Source: GCA-2737665 sp044344795
GTDB taxonomy: Bacteria; Bacteroidota; Bacteroidia; Palsa-965
Direction of reading: 5' to 3'
Assembly (NCBI GenBank): GCA_044344795.1
Contig: JBIJCF010000011.1
Coordinates: 1-64,000, forward strand
Length of the DNA stretch: 64,000 nucleotides
Each line of letters starts with the position of its first letter. Position 1 is the stretch's first letter. Position numbers and translations under genes: made by a program. Shown here in pieces: positions 56,499 through 64,000 of this stretch. The notes under the pieces are model-generated. The model saw only the letters and a list, made by a program, of their open reading frames with translations, was not told where the DNA came from and did not search any database.

Positions 56499-59206
56499 AG
56501 TTTGGTACGATTAATCTTAAACTCCGTTCTACGATTCTTGGCATGCTCTTCCTCCGGACATTCTACACCATCCTTACACTGGTTGAGTAGCTTGGTTTCA
56601 CCGTAACCGATCGCTATCAATCGCTTCTTATCAATACCCCGCTTCACCAAATAATCAACTGCAGCTTGTGCACGTTTTTGTGATAACTTCTGGTTGTAAT
56701 CATTTGTAGAACGGGAATCGGTATGTGCCGATACTTCGATGGTAATAGACGGATCCATCTGCATTACTTTAACCACTTTTTCGAGTGTAATTTCTGCTGC
56801 GGGAAGAATTTTGAAATCACCGTAATCATAATAGATATTTTCAATGATCAGTAACGTATCCTGCTGTTGCTTGTGCTTCATCTGCAACACTTGCAACCAT
56901 GGGTCTTCTACGTAAACTGTTCCTAATGTTGTGCGATCGAGCGGAATAATACGGAACTCGAACTTACCGCCGTTCATTTTTAATGTTCGGATGATTTTAC
57001 CCGTAGCATCCTTTATGTAAATTTTACCAAGGCCTTCAAGGGATGGATCCGCAACTTCGTCCACACTCATCAAATACGCCTTATCTGCCGGCAAATTGAT
57101 AAAAGTGAAATCACCATTATCGTCGGTAACCGCAGTTTGTAACACTTGACCTTTTTCATCAAGGATATTCACTTTAGTATTTGCCAAGGCGGTTCCTTTT
57201 TCATCAGCACCAACAAGCTTACCGCGCATATCCATTCGCAATTCCGTATCATCTACCGACATCGCGCTAAGTGTTGCTTTGTCTTCCGGAATAATGTGGA
57301 ATGAGAATTTACCATTGCCATCAGGACGTGTACTCATTAACTCCTTACCGCTTTTATTCGTAATCGAAATCTTAGAAGAAGCAGCCAGCTTAGGATCCAA
57401 TCCATCATCCATTCCTACTACATACGTTTTATCGGGAGGAATGCGCGTAAATGCAAATGCACCAAACTCATTAGTTGTTGTTTGCTGCACCAGATTACCC
57501 TGATCGTCTTTTAAATACACATTTGAGTTAGCAATTGGTTGTGGTGGCTGACCATCAGAAATTAAGTTACCGGCAATTGTGAGGTAATCATCATCCGATA
57601 ACAATTGTGGTGGCGCAGCAGGATCCACAGGCAAGTTCTGGAATGTATATTTTCCTCCAAACTCATTCATCACTGTTACACGAACCAAATTGTTCTTCTC
57701 ATCAGTCATGAAGTATTTCGGTTTGGACGCAACAGATGGATCTGATTCATTCATACGCACGATGTAAGACTGATCCGAAGACAGATTTTCAAATTTGAAA
57801 TTACCGTTAGCATCTGTGGTAGTTGTCTTCAATAGCTTTCCATCTGCACTTAAGAGTTCAACGGTCGTATTTTTCATTACTTCACCAGTGTTCTTACTTG
57901 CCAATACTTTACCGGAAATGCGAACAAACTTAGAAGTTACCTTAAATGCATAAATATCATCGCTACCAGCACCGCCACTGCGATCGGAAGAGAAATAACC
58001 GCGACTCAAATCCTCGTTAAAGGTTGGTGCAAAATCATCGGTAGGTCCATTTAACGGCATTCCTTGATTCACCGGATCACTCCAGCCTTTTGCATCTTTT
58101 GTTGTAGTAAAAATATCTAATGCACCAAGGCCGGGATGCCCATCTGAGCTGAAATAAAGAACTCCATCCTTACGCATATATGGGAATACTTCATTTCCCG
58201 GAGTGTTGATGTTTGGTCCAAGGTTGACAGGCTGTGTCCAATTAGTTCCGTCAAATGTGCTCATCCAAATGTCATTGCCACCCGAACCTCCCGGCATGTC
58301 TGATGTAAAATATAACGACTTGCCATCTACACTTAAGGATGGATGTGCAACAGAATATTCATCACTATTAAACGGAAAAGGTTTTACACCGCCCCATGAT
58401 TTCCCTTTGCGCGAAGCAAAATAAATTTTAGGACGATTGGCGAATTTCTTATTCGACTTCAACTTAAGGGTTCGATCAACACGTGTAAATGCAATAAGGT
58501 TGCCATCTCCCGAAAATGAAACAGGTCCGTTGTGATAATCCTGATTAATCGTTTTGGAAATTTTACCGGTCTTGCCGAATCGAACGGAATCTTCTTTTTG
58601 ATAAGTAGTTTTCGCTTTATAAACACTATAATATGCACGATTCGTTGCGCCTTCATTCTCGCCATAAAGCATATCCACGTCTCCTCTATCCGAAGTAAAA
58701 TACAACTCTCCGGAATAGATCACCGGCGAAATTTCAGAATTCTCCGTATTCACATCTGAGATTGGACGAACATCATAAATTGGAGTTTGCTCTAACCACA
58801 CTTTCATTTCGTCAACTGCCTCTACCTGCGCTTTGGCAGCTTTGTTTTGTGGATCTTTACCCAGATAATTCTTAAACTGCTCCTTCGCTTCTGCTGTTTT
58901 ACCATTTGCACGCAACGACATTCCATAATAGAAATATACCATTGGACTGCAATTGGGATTGGCAACAGTTGTTTTACCGTACCACTCTTCTGCCTTTTTG
59001 TAATTGCGTGTAATGCGATAACAGTTAGCCAGGTTTTCCATGGCCTGAACATCTTGCTTTTTCTTTAAGCCTTTTTCGTAAGCGGGAATTGCTTTCGCAT
59101 ACTGCTTATTGCGGAAATAATGATTGCCCTTCCCGATCTGCGCATGGAGAGGAGCCACTGCACAAAACAGAACCAGAATCATTGTATGTATAAGTCGTCG
59201 CAACAT
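56495..59206 (-). CDS. OmpA-family PD40/TPR protein with three regulatory-domain repeats (PorE-like)
   Basis: A 903-residue envelope protein: signal peptide (1-22), TPR region (about 23-130), PD40/WD40-like propeller (about 140-425), three tandem carboxypeptidase-regulatory-like repeats (about 430-780) with parallel segments (VRISGKVLASKNTGE, LTIAGNLISDGQPPQ, DMRGKLVGADEKGTA), and an OmpA peptidoglycan-binding domain (about 790-903, VSAHTDSRSTNDYNQ, AKNRRTEFKI). This is the order found in the T9SS protein PorE of P. gingivalis, which has a single regulatory-like domain. It probably links the secretion machine to peptidoglycan. Confidence 0.87.
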   Translation of the reverse strand: MLRRLIHTMILVLFCAVAPLHAQIGKGNHYFRNKQYAKAIPAYEKGLKKKQDVQAMENLANCYRITRNYKKAEEWYGKTTVANPNCSPMVYFYYGMSLRANGKTAEAKEQFKNYLGKDPQNKAAKAQVEAVDEMKVWLEQTPIYDVRPISDVNTENSEISPVIYSGELYFTSDRGDVDMLYGENEGATNRAYYSVYKAKTTYQKEDSVRFGKTGKISKTINQDYHNGPVSFSGDGNLIAFTRVDRTLKLKSNKKFANRPKIYFASRKGKSWGGVKPFPFNSDEYSVAHPSLSVDGKSLYFTSDMPGGSGGNDIWMSTFDGTNWTQPVNLGPNINTPGNEVFPYMRKDGVLYFSSDGHPGLGALDIFTTTKDAKGWSDPVNQGMPLNGPTDDFAPTFNEDLSRGYFSSDRSGGAGSDDIYAFKVTSKFVRISGKVLASKNTGEVMKNTTVELLSADGKLLKTTTTDANGNFKFENLSSDQSYIVRMNESDPSVASKPKYFMTDEKNNLVRVTVMNEFGGKYTFQNLPVDPAAPPQLLSDDDYLTIAGNLISDGQPPQPIANSNVYLKDDQGNLVQQTTTNEFGAFAFTRIPPDKTYVVGMDDGLDPKLAASSKISITNKSGKELMSTRPDGNGKFSFHIIPEDKATLSAMSVDDTELRMDMRGKLVGADEKGTALANTKVNILDEKGQVLQTAVTDDNGDFTFINLPADKAYLMSVDEVADPSLEGLGKIYIKDATGKIIRTLKMNGGKFEFRIIPLDRTTLGTVYVEDPWLQVLQMKHKQQQDTLLIIENIYYDYGDFKILPAAEITLEKVVKVMQMDPSITIEVSAHTDSRSTNDYNQKLSQKRAQAAVDYLVKRGIDKKRLIAIGYGETKLLNQCKDGVECPEEEHAKNRRTEFKINRTKL

Positions 59207-59224
59207 AAAAATTCTTCTATTGCT

Positions 59225-60163
59225 TTAGAAATAACGGGGGTTAACAACATCAGAATGAAAGACATTCAGATCAAATCCTAACATAATTTCGTGTGTGCCG
59301 GATTGATATCCGCGCAAGCGGTTAAGGTTGACATCAAATGAATAACCCAATTTAAATTTCTGCGTCAGGTTGACCATTGCCATGGCAACTACAGCTTTTT
59401 CCGAACGCGCCGAAACACCAAACCACATCACATCGCGAAACTTTACATTCAGATTCAGATCAATGCTCGCTGTACTTGCTCCAACAACATTTCGAATCAT
59501 CACGGAAGGACTGAATAATAAATCATCATTAAGCTTCATGGCATAACCTGCAGTAACAAATTGGTGCATCTTCAGGGTTGCAGGTACATTCATGTTAATA
59601 GAATCTATCGCCACAGCATAAGTAGCTTGATTGAGATGCGTTGCTGATACTCCGATATAAAACTTCTTGGTATTGAAATACACTCCGAATTTGAAATCAG
59701 GAACTGTTCGAGTTGTTGCACTCAACGCAGCAAATACATCCGCCTGATCCTTATATTCAATCAGATTCCAGTTAATGCGATAATTTACCAAACCTCCACC
59801 AAGTCCTAACGCCAATTTGCCTTTACCTAAACGCATACGGTATGCATACGTCAAATACCCCGCGGTTGATTTCTTCGGGCCTAACTGGTCAGCCACAACT
59901 TCCAATCCCAACCCAACTTTTCCATTGGTCGTTGGAGAGTTGATCGCAACAACCTGTGTAGAAGGAGCGCCTTCAAAACCAACCCACTGTTGGCGAAATG
60001 ACAATGCCCCATTTAATACACCACGACTACCCGCATACGCGGGATTGATCGAGAGCGGATTAAACATGTATTGTGAATACATCGGATCCTGTTGCGCCAA
60101 CGCAGGAATACTGACGATAATCAGCAATGCAGCAACAACTATTTGTTTTAATGTTCTCATCAC
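59225..60163 (-). CDS. PorP/SprF-family T9SS outer-membrane protein
   Basis: The signal peptide ends ALAQ (residue 23). The mature start QDPMYSQYMFNPLSINPAYA is the family signature, followed by FRQQWVGFEGAPSTQV and a barrel of alternating strands ending LGFDLNVF. The 312-residue length is normal. PorP/SprF proteins are T9SS components, and some act as partners of specific type B cargo; the adjacent type B gene at 60175 fits that idea. Confidence 0.94.
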   Translation of the reverse strand: MMRTLKQIVVAALLIIVSIPALAQQDPMYSQYMFNPLSINPAYAGSRGVLNGALSFRQQWVGFEGAPSTQVVAINSPTTNGKVGLGLEVVADQLGPKKSTAGYLTYAYRMRLGKGKLALGLGGGLVNYRINWNLIEYKDQADVFAALSATTRTVPDFKFGVYFNTKKFYIGVSATHLNQATYAVAIDSINMNVPATLKMHQFVTAGYAMKLNDDLLFSPSVMIRNVVGASTASIDLNLNVKFRDVMWFGVSARSEKAVVAMAMVNLTQKFKLGYSFDVNLNRLRGYQSGTHEIMLGFDLNVFHSDVVNPRYF

Positions 60164-60174
60164 ACTTTAATTCT

Positions 60175-60912
60175 TTAATGAGATATTTCCACCCAACCCT
60201 TCATGGACTCCAAACCAACACGAATGATGTAATAATAAGTTCCGGGAGGTAGTAATACTCCATTCTTGTCAAGGCCTTCAAATACTACAGTCGAGTTGTC
60301 GTAGTCTTTGCCTTCCCAAACTAACATGCCCCAACGGTTAAATATTTCCACATTTGTATTCTCAAACAAATCAATGTAATCGATAATCCAAACGTCATTG
60401 GCATTATCTGCGTTAGGTGTGAAACCCGAATACACGTGAATGCCACAAATTCCGACACCCTCGGTAATTGTTAGTATTTGAGTAGTTGTCAAACCGCCAG
60501 CATCAATTACAGTTACGGTATAGGTTCCGGGTGCTAAGCTATCCACTTGCGCAAGGGTATCGTTTTGTGAAGTGGTCCACACATATTGATACGGGCCGGT
60601 TCCACCTGTAGGAATTACTAACGCCGTTCCGTCTTCCGCACCCGCGCACGATACGTTCGAATAAACCAAGTTTGCGTTAAGTACTAAGCTAGCATCCGGT
60701 GACGGCTGATGAAAACCTTGCGTTAATATATAACCTCCGTTCGTTACCGTCGGTACGATTACTTCGCCGGTTGATGAAGACAACATGATACCACCATTGG
60801 TTGAGAAGTTGCCCGAACTTCCAATTAAAACCGGAGTAATTGAACTGATCTGTCCATACCCAAACACAGGTAGTAAACACAGACCGCAAAAGCTAAAAAG
60901 TAATTTCTTCAT
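60175..60912 (-). CDS. Type B T9SS (gliding-associated) cargo protein
   Basis: A signal peptide (about 1-20) is followed by a SprB-type repeat unit (SNVSCAGAEDGTALVIPTGG, PYQYVWTTSQNDTL, TYTVTVIDAGG) and a type B sorting domain (YSGFTPNADNANDVWIIDYI, IFNRWGMLVWEG, GTYYYIIRVG). At 245 residues it is a short cargo. It lies 11 nt upstream of the PorP/SprF gene, its likely dedicated partner, and 1 nt after the S74 gene. Confidence 0.92.
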   Translation of the reverse strand: MKKLLFSFCGLCLLPVFGYGQISSITPVLIGSSGNFSTNGGIMLSSSTGEVIVPTVTNGGYILTQGFHQPSPDASLVLNANLVYSNVSCAGAEDGTALVIPTGGTGPYQYVWTTSQNDTLAQVDSLAPGTYTVTVIDAGGLTTTQILTITEGVGICGIHVYSGFTPNADNANDVWIIDYIDLFENTNVEIFNRWGMLVWEGKDYDNSTVVFEGLDKNGVLLPPGTYYYIIRVGLESMKGWVEISH

Positions 60913-60913
60913 G

Positions 60914-61558
60914 TTAATTATTTCCTCCCATTTTTGGTTGAACCTGAGGTTGCGGTGTTGCCGGCTGTCCGTTTTGCTTCTCCATCTGCTGCACTTTATG
61001 CTCTAACAATAAAATTTGTTGCTGTTGTTCCTGAATGGCTTTCACCAAAACAGGAATTAAATCCGAGTAGTATATACCTAAACGGTCAGCAGGCACAATA
61101 GATGAACTACCATCCGGATTTTCACGTAATTCTTTGTCAACGACAACTTCAGGAACAACTTCTTGCGCATCTTGAGCAATGAAACCAAGTTTTGTTCCTT
61201 GTTGCGGAGCATCTTTCCATTGATAACTTACAGGTTGTAATTGCATTACTGTTGACAAGCCATAATTGATCGGCTGAATGGCAGTCTTATCAAGACGGTC
61301 AGAAGTATTGATCATACCATTTGTTGCATAGATTGTAGTCCAACGATTTGCAGATCCTCCTAACCGTGCGATGTTATCAGCAACGGTTCTAAAAAATGTG
61401 GTGCTCATATTAAAACCAAGCACCACTGTTGCAAAATCATCAATACTTCGAGAAGATGAAACATAGCCGCTAATTTTACTTTCAAGACGCCAATCGGTAA
61501 TACTACTTTTCCTAAATTCAATATCGGAAGAAGTTTCAAGCGACGATTTGACAAACAT
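60914..61558 (-). CDS. 5'-truncated S74 chaperone-domain protein
   Basis: The C-terminal 120 residues are an intramolecular chaperone auto-processing (Peptidase_S74) domain: TSDRLDKTAIQPI, VSYQWKDAPQQGTKLGFIAQ and DLIPVLVKAIQEQQQQI followed by a coiled coil. The N-terminal 90 residues read like the inner end of a beta-helical stalk (NIARLGGSANRWTTIYATNG). Normally such proteins have a signal peptide and hundreds of residues before this point; here the ATG at 61558 gives neither. The gene is probably a remnant or a separate chaperone module. Its own promoter candidate, TAATTTGG with TTTC upstream, lies before it. Confidence 0.8.
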   Translation of the reverse strand: MFVKSSLETSSDIEFRKSSITDWRLESKISGYVSSSRSIDDFATVVLGFNMSTTFFRTVADNIARLGGSANRWTTIYATNGMINTSDRLDKTAIQPINYGLSTVMQLQPVSYQWKDAPQQGTKLGFIAQDAQEVVPEVVVDKELRENPDGSSSIVPADRLGIYYSDLIPVLVKAIQEQQQQILLLEHKVQQMEKQNGQPATPQPQVQPKMGGNN

Positions 61559-61627
61559 TACAAAACAGAATGATTATCGCCAAATTACGAAAAAATGCCG
61601 ATACGAAAGGCGAAAATACCGATGAGA

Positions 61628-63418
61628 TTATGGCACACGGAAGCCGATAACCAGGATGTCGTCCACTTGTTCCAGATTTCCTCTCCAATGCTCGATAGTT
61701 TGATCGAGGATTTTGACTTGTTCCTGCATTGGTTTTAAATGAACACTGTGCAGGAATGTGCGGAATTGCCCCACCATAAACTTCTTACCTTTCGGGCCGC
61801 CAAACTGATCCGCATATCCGTCTGAAAACATGTAGAAGGTATCACCGGATTTGATTTCAATACGCTTGTTAGTGAAGCTTTTTCCTACTCCTTCTTCGAC
61901 GTATCCAATCGGCAATTTATCGGCCTTGTATTCCGTAAATTCACTATCACGGAACATGTACAATGAGTTATTGGCACCGGCCATTTCAACGACATTATTC
62001 TTAAAATCAATAATGCACAATGTCATATCCATTCCGTCGCGAACAGCAGTGTCTTCTGAATTTTGATTGATAGTTTTATTAGCCAACTTATTCAAGGCTT
62101 CCAAAACTTGCCCAGCATTCAACAAATCATCAGATTCTACAATCTGATTCAGCATGTTATTACCAACAAGACTCATAAATGCTCCGGGAACACCATGCCC
62201 CGTGCAATCTACCGCAGCCAGATAAATTTTATTCTTCTTTTCATACAACCAATAGAAGTCGCCACTTACAATATCTTTCGGTTTGAAGAGAATAAAATTT
62301 TCCGGCAACAATCTGTTCACTTGACCGGCAGGAGGCAGAATTGCGTCCTGAAGTCGTTTCGCGTAGCGAATACTATCCGTGATGTGCTTGTATAGTATCT
62401 CCAACTTACGGTTCTGAATTTCAATTTCCTCTTTCTGTCTTACAACCTCTTCAGTACGCTCAATAACTTTCGCTTCAAGAACACGCTCATTTTCTCTCAA
62501 ATCCTCACGCATTTTAATCAATGCATAACCCAATGAATCCTCATCTGACAATGGCTTGTAGTACGAATCGAAATTACCGCCACCCACTTCACGGGCAAAC
62601 TCGGTGGTACTTTTCATACTATCCACCAAGCTATTCAATGCCACAGACATGTCTCCAATTTCATCGTTGCGATTTTGAATAGCGTCTGCTGGTAATACAC
62701 CGCGCGACATCTGCAACAATATATTTCGGATATAGTGAACAGGTTTCGTAATAGAACGTGCGGTTAACAAGGAGATTAATAATCCGCCAACGGGAAGTGC
62801 TATTAGTAGCAACAATACAACATTCTGCAATTGCTGAAACGAGTTCAACATTTCATCACGCGCGGCAGTTGCAGCAGTATATTGACGTTCAATAAGTCTA
62901 TCGAGTTTATCGCTAATATCACGTGTTTGCGCTGCAATTTCTCCATCTTCATCAAGTATCATTGATTGCACAACAAACACAACACTAGGATCATCGTAGG
63001 TTTCGAAAGAATTAAGCTGCTGCATCACATCCCGATGCAAAATCCATAAGCCATCGCAATCAGTGAAAATTGAATCCGCAAGCGACTTTTCCGAAACAGA
63101 CCATTCCGCTTCCAGTGGTGTGATTTTTGACTTAATCACCGGGAATTCTTTTTCGATCAGTTTCTTCAGTTTGGGTTTATCGGCAGATGAGCCTTGCACC
63201 AACACCCAATTTGTAATCAGCATTTTGGAACGCGAAATCATCAGACGCATTTCCTGAAGCGCATCAACAGAAGGCGTATAAAGATTGGCAATTTTGTCGT
63301 TTACTTCTCTACTCTGCTTAATCGTAGAAAGTGTAAGTGAAAATGCTAGCAACATCAAAATAATAAGCACACCAAATCCCAAAAGAATTTTGTAGCCTAT
63401 GTTAAAGCGCATTTTCAT
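61628..63418 (-). CDS. SpoIIE-type PP2C phosphatase with HAMP sensor
   Basis: A 596-residue membrane protein: a membrane segment (about 8-30), a four-helix-bundle sensor region (about 31-190), a second membrane segment (about 195-220), HAMP (about 222-275), a coiled coil (about 300-345) and a PP2C/SpoIIE phosphatase domain (about 355-596) with SGDFYWL, AVDCTGHGVPGAFMSLVGNN and MFSDGYADQFGG carrying the metal-binding Asp residues. It dephosphorylates Ser/Thr of a partner, often an anti-anti-sigma factor; none is in the window. A neighbouring TPR protein is upstream. Confidence 0.92.
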   Translation of the reverse strand: MKMRFNIGYKILLGFGVLIILMLLAFSLTLSTIKQSREVNDKIANLYTPSVDALQEMRLMISRSKMLITNWVLVQGSSADKPKLKKLIEKEFPVIKSKITPLEAEWSVSEKSLADSIFTDCDGLWILHRDVMQQLNSFETYDDPSVVFVVQSMILDEDGEIAAQTRDISDKLDRLIERQYTAATAARDEMLNSFQQLQNVVLLLLIALPVGGLLISLLTARSITKPVHYIRNILLQMSRGVLPADAIQNRNDEIGDMSVALNSLVDSMKSTTEFAREVGGGNFDSYYKPLSDEDSLGYALIKMREDLRENERVLEAKVIERTEEVVRQKEEIEIQNRKLEILYKHITDSIRYAKRLQDAILPPAGQVNRLLPENFILFKPKDIVSGDFYWLYEKKNKIYLAAVDCTGHGVPGAFMSLVGNNMLNQIVESDDLLNAGQVLEALNKLANKTINQNSEDTAVRDGMDMTLCIIDFKNNVVEMAGANNSLYMFRDSEFTEYKADKLPIGYVEEGVGKSFTNKRIEIKSGDTFYMFSDGYADQFGGPKGKKFMVGQFRTFLHSVHLKPMQEQVKILDQTIEHWRGNLEQVDDILVIGFRVP

Positions 63419-63439
63419 CAGTAGCGAGGAACTCTGTGT

Positions 63440-64000
63440 TTATTTTTGTTTGCGTAAATCGTCCAGCATTTGCTGATAAGCTTTCGACTTATCAAATTCA
63501 TTCAAGCTGTAGTAAATGCCGGATAATACGATGAGTGTTTCTTCGCGCTTAGGTTCCAATTCGAACGCCTTTTCCGCGAATGGCAAAGACTGTTTGAATA
63601 ACTGAACTGAGAAATCCTGAATATCGAATACCATTCCTAAGCTGTCGTCATAATCAATATCGTACATCAAATCGACACCTTTATTCCAATATAGCAAACC
63701 AAGGTTGTAATTGGCTGTATAGTTGTTTGGATCCCATGTCAAAACCTTCATGTATGTATCACGAGTGAGATCGAAATAAGCGACATTCTTTTTCTTGTTA
63801 TTGGAATAAACAGTGTTATACGTAGATGCCAACGCCAAATAGAATTCTACATCCTTCTTCTTGATATCAAACATCGGATCAGCCATTAGTGCCGACTTCC
63901 GGTAGTTTTCGTAACACGACAAAGAAGTCTTGAAATTCACAGTATCTAATGTTGCAACAGCATCGTTATAGAATCGACCCGCCAAATAACGAACGTTGTC
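63440..64000 (-). CDS. TPR-repeat protein, partial (cut by the window end)
   Basis: The frame is open to the last base, so the 5' end lies outside the window; the TTG near 63985 is not a credible start. The visible 187 residues have TPR units (YTANYNLGLLYWNKGVDLMY, AFELEPKREETLIVLSGIYY) and an Asp/Lys-rich linker. It stops 21 nt before the SpoIIE-type gene and is probably co-transcribed with it. Function unknown. Confidence 0.8.
   Translation of the reverse strand, partial: DNVRYLAGRFYNDAVATLDTVNFKTSLSCYENYRKSALMADPMFDIKKKDVEFYLALASTYNTVYSNNKKKNVAYFDLTRDTYMKVLTWDPNNYTANYNLGLLYWNKGVDLMYDIDYDDSLGMVFDIQDFSVQLFKQSLPFAEKAFELEPKREETLIVLSGIYYSLNEFDKSKAYQQMLDDLRKQK

Noticed and set aside
1..64000. 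CRISPR arrays, tRNA or rRNA genes, insertion sequences, prophage
   Set aside because: No regularly spaced direct repeats, cloverleaf-like segments with CCA-type ends, rRNA landmarks, transposases, integrases or phage structural genes were seen; the S74 domain alone is not evidence of a phage.

Overview
The window reads as chromosomal DNA of a Bacteroidota bacterium, most likely a member of Flavobacteriia; no 16S or other rank-defining marker is present, so the rank is inferred. The evidence is: several type IX secretion system (T9SS) cargo proteins with type A or type B C-terminal sorting domains, a PorP/SprF-family protein, SprB-like repeats, a GWxTD protein, an Nramp-UspA fusion, the futalosine menaquinone enzyme MqnE, promoters of the Bacteroidota type (TTTG, about 18-20 nt, TAnnTTTG), and few Shine-Dalgarno sites. 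I see no tRNA, rRNA, CRISPR array, prophage or insertion sequence. The DNA is moderately AT-rich and densely coding.

Layout. 0-7 kb: folE, a BI-1 family membrane protein, an OmpR-type two-component pair, a structured 237-nt intergenic region, fabD, a small outer-membrane barrel and a POTRA/barrel protein. 7-12.7 kb: a thioredoxin-like protein, a tight GWxTD-rlmB-membrane glycosyltransferase-lipoprotein run, and an ECF sigma factor followed by a small membrane protein. 12.7-17 kb: an orphan response regulator divergent from two tandem secreted M43 metalloproteases. 17-20.8 kb: mqnE, a HAD phosphatase, a decayed FISUMP pseudogene and an rluD-type synthase. 20.8-26.4 kb (minus): a coupled four-gene envelope operon (small secreted protein, N-acetylmuramoyl-L-alanine amidase, GH18/CUB/lectin T9SS protein, leucine-rich repeat protein). 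26.5-33.5 kb: arfB, a palindromic repeat cluster, miaA with a pRiA4b-like acidic protein, ribD, a DMT transporter, an IMPACT protein, a thioesterase, and a 5'-nucleotidase split into two proteins.

33.7-48 kb: dnaA, a very large propeller histidine kinase, a low-molecular-weight tyrosine phosphatase with an RsmI-like methyltransferase, a minus-strand run (peptidylarginine-deiminase-like T9SS cargo, DUF721, small HD hydrolase), a His-rich type B T9SS protein, mntR with an evident operator, an Nramp-UspA Mn transporter and a rhomboid protease. 48-64 kb (all minus): a MoxR/transglutaminase/DUF58/TPR operon, then a T9SS and envelope cluster containing a TPR protein (cut by the window end), a SpoIIE-type phosphatase, a 5'-truncated S74-domain protein, a type B cargo protein, PorP/SprF, an OmpA/PD40 protein with three regulatory-domain repeats, an RluA-type synthase and a small T9SS-like protein.

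The genes are mostly housekeeping plus cell-surface and secretion functions. I found no clear defence island or biosynthetic cluster. The most unusual points are the secreted deiminase, the structured intergenic region before fabD, the -7 promoter boxes lying only 4-7 nt before several start codons, the truncated S74 gene inside the PorP cluster, and the FISUMP pseudogene.
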